Below, piece by piece: positions 61,005 to 64,000 of a stretch of DNA of 64,000 nt. Below the pieces are notes generated by a model. The model was not told the origin of the DNA. It did no database searches and saw only the letters and a list, made by a program, of their open reading frames with translations. Source of the stretch: Blastocatellia bacterium (GTDB taxonomy: Bacteria; Acidobacteriota; Blastocatellia; HR10; J050); assembly GCA_026985075.1 (NCBI GenBank), contig JALSQX010000060.1, forward strand, positions 1 through 64,000, written 5' to 3'. The position numbers and the translations under genes were made by a program. The first letter of the stretch is position 1; the number at the start of each line of letters is the position of its first letter.

Positions 61005-62185
61005 TGCAGGTTCTCAATGAGCATCGCGATGCCTTGACCGCCAGAGATGCACAGCGTGGCCAGTCCCAGTCTGCCGCCTCGCCGCCGAAGCGCATGAATG
61101 AGCGTCACCGTGATCCGGGCGCCCGTGCACCCGATCGGATGTCCCAAGGCGATGGCGCCGCCGTGCACGTTCAGGCGGTCGTGGTCGAATTGGAGTTCCC
61201 GATCGCAAGCGAGGACCTGAGCGGCGAACGCTTCATTGAGTTCGATGAGGTCGATATCCGACAATTGGAGTTTCTGCCGCTCCAGGAGCCGGTTGATGGC
61301 CGGGACGGGCGCGATCCCCATGATCGACGGATCGACGGCGGCGATCGTCCAGTCGATGAGGCGCGCCTGAGGCTGTACGCCCGGGGCCTTGATCATCTCC
61401 TCGGAGAGGACGACGAGCGCCGCCGCGCCGTCGGTGATCCCGGACGCATTCCCCGCCGTCACCGTCCCATCGCGCTTGAACACGGGAGGCAGTTTGGCGA
61501 GCTTCTCCAGGGAGGTATCGGGACGAACGTGCTCGTCGAAATCCAGCCATCGCGCTTCATCTCCCGGACGTCCCACCTCCAACGGAAGGAGCTCATCCTC
61601 GAAGGCTCCGGTTCGGGCCGCTTGCGCCGCCCGCCGGTGAGATCGGAGGGCGTATGCATCCTGCTCCCGGCGAGAAATCTCGTACATTCCGGCGAGTTTC
61701 TCGGCCGTCTCTCCCATGAGCATCTGGGAGAGGGGACAGAGAAACCCATCGCGATACATGGCATCGACCAGTTCGGCGTGCCCCAATCGCCTCCCCCACC
61801 GCACGCCGTCAGCCAGATAGGGGACGCGACTCATCGATTCCGTCCCGCCGACGAGCACGGCGCGCGCCCGTCCGGCCAGAATCATCTGCGCGGCGTCGAT
61901 GATGGCTTGCAAGCCCGAGCCACAGGCGCGATTGACCGTATAGGCGGGGACGGACTGATCCAACCCGGCGCGCACGGCGATCTGGCGGGCCACATTGGGC
62001 CCGACGCCCGCCTGACGGGCGCAGCCGAAGATGACTTCTTCGATGGCCGATAAGCTCGCACCGGCGCGATCCAAGGCTTCCCTGGCCACCGGCACAGCCA
62101 AATCGGCGGCCGACCACTCTTTGAGCGTCCCTCCGAAATTCCCGATGGGCGTTCGTACGGCTCCGGCCAGAAAAACGCTGTTCAT
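61001..62185 (-). CDS. Thiolase (acetyl-CoA acyltransferase)
   Basis: The 394-residue thiolase has the acyl-accepting C88 in NRACGSG, VGGTESMSRVPY, NEAFAAQ, the catalytic His in GGAIALGHPIGCTG and the second Cys in LCISGGQG. It cleaves a 3-oxoacyl-CoA, in this setting the last product of ring degradation, to acetyl-CoA. It overlaps both neighbours by four bases (ATGA), which indicates tight translational coupling with the SDR upstream and the CoA-transferase subunit downstream. Confidence 0.94.
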   Translation of the reverse strand: MNSVFLAGAVRTPIGNFGGTLKEWSAADLAVPVAREALDRAGASLSAIEEVIFGCARQAGVGPNVARQIAVRAGLDQSVPAYTVNRACGSGLQAIIDAAQMILAGRARAVLVGGTESMSRVPYLADGVRWGRRLGHAELVDAMYRDGFLCPLSQMLMGETAEKLAGMYEISRREQDAYALRSHRRAAQAARTGAFEDELLPLEVGRPGDEARWLDFDEHVRPDTSLEKLAKLPPVFKRDGTVTAGNASGITDGAAALVVLSEEMIKAPGVQPQARLIDWTIAAVDPSIMGIAPVPAINRLLERQKLQLSDIDLIELNEAFAAQVLACDRELQFDHDRLNVHGGAIALGHPIGCTGARITVTLIHALRRRGGRLGLATLCISGGQGIAMLIENLQ

Positions 62186-62913
62186 GGTCCCCCCTGATTG
62201 GTTGGTCTGACGACGACTTCGAAGACATCGACGTGGAGCGGTTGCCTGAGCGCCCAGAGGATCGTGCGGGCCACATCCTCGGCCTGGAGCGGCGTCACAT
62301 CCCGAAAGCGCTCCATCGCCTGCGGGGGAATGCGATTGATGAATTCCGTCTCCACAATCCCCGGCTCAATGACGGTGACGCGGATACGATGAGCATAGAC
62401 TTCCTGACGCAGCGCCTCCGAGACGGCGATGACGCCGAATTTCGTCGCCGAGTAGACGCCCATCCCCGCCAGCGTTCGTCGCCCGGCTATCGACGAGATA
62501 TTGACGATATGGCCGCTCCGCTGAGGGATCATCAGCCGAAGAGCTTCCCGCGTGGCCCAGAGAAGCCCGAGGAGATTAGTCTCCAGCATCTCGCGCCACT
62601 CGGCCGTCTTGCCCTCGGCGATGACCCCGAACCACCCCAGGCCGGCATTATTGATGAGGATATCCAATCGCCCAAACTGCTCATGAGTGGCGGCGACCAT
62701 CTGTCGGACGGTCTCTTCATCACGCATATCGGTGGGGAGGATGAGCGCTTCACCGCCCCCAGCGCGAATCTGGTCGGCGAGAGTGGCCAGGCGGTCCCGA
62801 CGGCGAGCGGCCAGGGCCAAACGAACGCCAGCCTCGCCGAGGGCCAATGCCGTCGCCCGTCCAATGCCACTACTCGCTCCAGTGATCAAAGCGACGCGTC
62901 CCTTCAAGTCCAT
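62182..62913 (-). CDS. Short-chain dehydrogenase/reductase 3
   Basis: The 243-residue classical SDR has TGASSGIG (12-19), NNAGLGWFG, the catalytic Ser in NISSIAG and YSATK. PGIVETEFINRIP follows. It probably oxidises or reduces a hydroxyl group of a pathway intermediate. AGAGGAG precedes the ATG at 62913; the very long frame upstream is an alternative reading of the enoyl-CoA hydratase gene and was rejected. Its stop overlaps the thiolase start. Confidence 0.91.
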   Translation of the reverse strand: MDLKGRVALITGASSGIGRATALALGEAGVRLALAARRRDRLATLADQIRAGGGEALILPTDMRDEETVRQMVAATHEQFGRLDILINNAGLGWFGVIAEGKTAEWREMLETNLLGLLWATREALRLMIPQRSGHIVNISSIAGRRTLAGMGVYSATKFGVIAVSEALRQEVYAHRIRVTVIEPGIVETEFINRIPPQAMERFRDVTPLQAEDVARTILWALRQPLHVDVFEVVVRPTNQGGP

Positions 62914-62980
62914 TGATGTCTCCTCTGATTCGCCTCCGCGTTCAGCATCAGGAGCAGGGCCGAGACCGTCTGGCCCGCGG

Positions 62981-63766
62981 CTATCGACCTTTGAAGTTGG
63001 CCTGTCGCTTCTCGACATAGGCCGAGAGTCCTTCGGCAGCGTCTTCGCTCTGGAAGAGCAATTGCTGCAGCTCCCGTTCCAGCGCCAGGCCATCGGCAAA
63101 TGACATTTCGAATCCCGATTGAACGGCCCGTTTGATGCGCCCCACGGCCCGACTGGCTTTCTTGGGCGGCGTGAACTGCCGCGCATAGTCGAGGACCTGA
63201 TCGAAGAAATTCTCCCCTTCGAACACCTCGTTGACCAGACCCAGTTCCTTAGCCTCATCGAAGCTCATCAACCGTCCCGTGGTCATGAGTTCAATCGCTT
63301 TGGACTTGCCCACGGCACGCGCCAATCGTTGCGTCCCACCGGTCCCTGGCAGTACGCCGAGGGAGACCTCGGGAAGGCCGATCTTCCCGGCATCCTTCTT
63401 GGCGATGCGAAGATCGGCGGCCAGAGCGATTTCCAGGCCGCCACCCACCGTATGTCCATTCAACGCGGCGATGACCAATTTGGGCGTCTGTTCGAGGCGA
63501 TTCAGCGTCTCGTTGGCGTGCAAGCAGAAATAGTACTTGAACTCCGGCGTCGCTTTGGAGAGCATGCCAATATTGGCGCCGGCACAGAAAAACTTCTCTC
63601 CAGCTCCCCGGATGACGAGGACGTGAACGTCGGTGTCCATGCGAGCTGTGAGAATCGCCTCGTCCAGCTGACGCATCATTTCGTAAGTATAGGTATTGGC
63701 CGGCGGATCATTCAATTCCAAAATAGCGATTCCATCGACAGTACGATATCCAACCAGTTCACTCAT
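62981..63766 (-). CDS. Enoyl-CoA hydratase/isomerase family protein
   Basis: The 261-residue crotonase-fold protein has FFCAGANIGML (oxyanion hole), GGGLEIALAADLRIA and GLPEVSLGVLPGTGGTQRLAR, keeping both catalytic Glu positions. It should hydrate an enoyl-CoA before the 3-hydroxyacyl-CoA dehydrogenase acts. AAGGAGAG precedes the ATG at 63766; 26 upstream codons lack a ribosome site. It is the first complete gene of the CoA-pathway group in the window. Confidence 0.93.
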   Translation of the reverse strand: MSELVGYRTVDGIAILELNDPPANTYTYEMMRQLDEAILTARMDTDVHVLVIRGAGEKFFCAGANIGMLSKATPEFKYYFCLHANETLNRLEQTPKLVIAALNGHTVGGGLEIALAADLRIAKKDAGKIGLPEVSLGVLPGTGGTQRLARAVGKSKAIELMTTGRLMSFDEAKELGLVNEVFEGENFFDQVLDYARQFTPPKKASRAVGRIKRAVQSGFEMSFADGLALERELQQLLFQSEDAAEGLSAYVEKRQANFKGR

Positions 63767-63821
63767 ACGTCTCTCTCCTTTTCGATAGCATTTATGGTCT
63801 TCATGATGAGAGGCCATCGCC

Positions 63822-64000
63822 TCACTCTGGGGAACCTCCCCCACCGCTCTTCTCGCTCACCGTGGAGACCCCTAACGTCTCTCTCAGCCAGTCCAGACAG
63901 AGTGAGATGACGTCCTCAAACGCGTATCCGTTGAACTTCCGTTCGAAGAAATGACCAACCTGAGGGAGGAGTTCCAACCGAACCGACCGATGCCCCGCTC
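63822..64000 (-). CDS. C-terminal end of a probable alpha/beta hydrolase, cut by window edge
   Basis: Only the last 59 codons are present. QVGHFFERKFNGYAFEDV looks like the catalytic-His region (GHFF) and final helix of dienelactone-hydrolase or peptidase-like alpha/beta hydrolases. A Gly/Ser-rich tail SEKSGGGGSPE ends the protein. The nucleophile and acid lie beyond base 64000, so the assignment is tentative. Its stop is 56 bases upstream of the enoyl-CoA hydratase start. Confidence 0.55.
   Translation of the reverse strand, partial: AGHRSVRLELLPQVGHFFERKFNGYAFEDVISLCLDWLRETLGVSTVSEKSGGGGSPE

Noticed and set aside
62914-63258. Long N-terminal extension of SDR 3
   Set aside because: It is an alternate-frame reading of the enoyl-CoA hydratase gene; the SDR fold begins at the ATG at 62913, which has its own ribosome site.

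Overview
The window reads as one long aromatic-compound degradation island from a Gram-negative bacterium, most likely an uncultured or little-known Acidobacteriota. That placement is an inference. It rests on three Oar-type outer-membrane receptors (signal peptide, carboxypeptidase-regulatory-like domain, TonB-receptor plug and barrel), moderately high GC, and FadR-type regulators sitting directly upstream of two of the receptors. Every gene I can support lies on the minus strand. Almost all have a strong GGAGG-type ribosome site, which was used to choose starts. I saw no rRNA, tRNA, CRISPR array or insertion sequence.

In transcription order (right to left) the layout is as follows. (1) 64.0-58.0 kb is a CoA-dependent lower pathway: alpha/beta hydrolase end, enoyl-CoA hydratase, SDR, thiolase, two CoA-transferase subunits, 3-hydroxyacyl-CoA dehydrogenase and a GlcG/HbpS-like protein. 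(2) 57.7-49.0 kb holds a FadR-type regulator, an Oar-type receptor, an AprA-like flavoprotein, a 2x[4Fe-4S] ferredoxin, a ferritin-like diiron protein, a NicX-like ring-cleavage dioxygenase and an SDR. (3) 48.7-14.1 kb holds a second FadR-receptor pair (ATGA overlap) and a Rieske ring-hydroxylating dioxygenase. After these come a third receptor, cupins, dehydrogenases, two cytosolic Asp-box propellers, UbiD, two heme-oxygenase-like diiron proteins, an isochorismatase-fold protein lacking its catalytic triad, a hydratase-aldolase, a PCP_red protein and two methyltransferases. The stretch ends with two LigAB pairs, a bicupin dioxygenase, a C-C hydrolase, two transporters and benzoate-CoA ligase. 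(4) 14.0-8.3 kb holds a third FadR regulator, a heme-oxygenase-like protein, a second AprA-like flavoprotein plus ferredoxin, and a fused ETF. (5) 7.9-3.3 kb holds two c-type cytochromes, a Tat-exported phosphoesterase and an aldehyde dehydrogenase. (6) 2.5-0 kb is an IclR-controlled meta-cleavage tail: 2-oxopent-4-enoate hydratase, a hemerythrin-like protein and acylating acetaldehyde dehydrogenase.

Working model (inference): the receptors import aromatic substrates. Rieske, flavoprotein/ferredoxin-driven diiron enzymes, UbiD and CoA ligase prepare the rings. LigAB, bicupin and NicX-like dioxygenases open them. Hydratase, aldolase, dehydrogenase and beta-oxidation-type enzymes deliver pyruvate and acetyl-CoA. 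All four regulators have an upstream promoter with a perfect TTGACA -35 box and a palindromic operator near the -10 box or start. The most unusual parts are the two flavoprotein/ferredoxin modules paired with two unrelated diiron folds, the triad-less isochorismatase homologue, and the pair of cytosolic Asp-box propellers.
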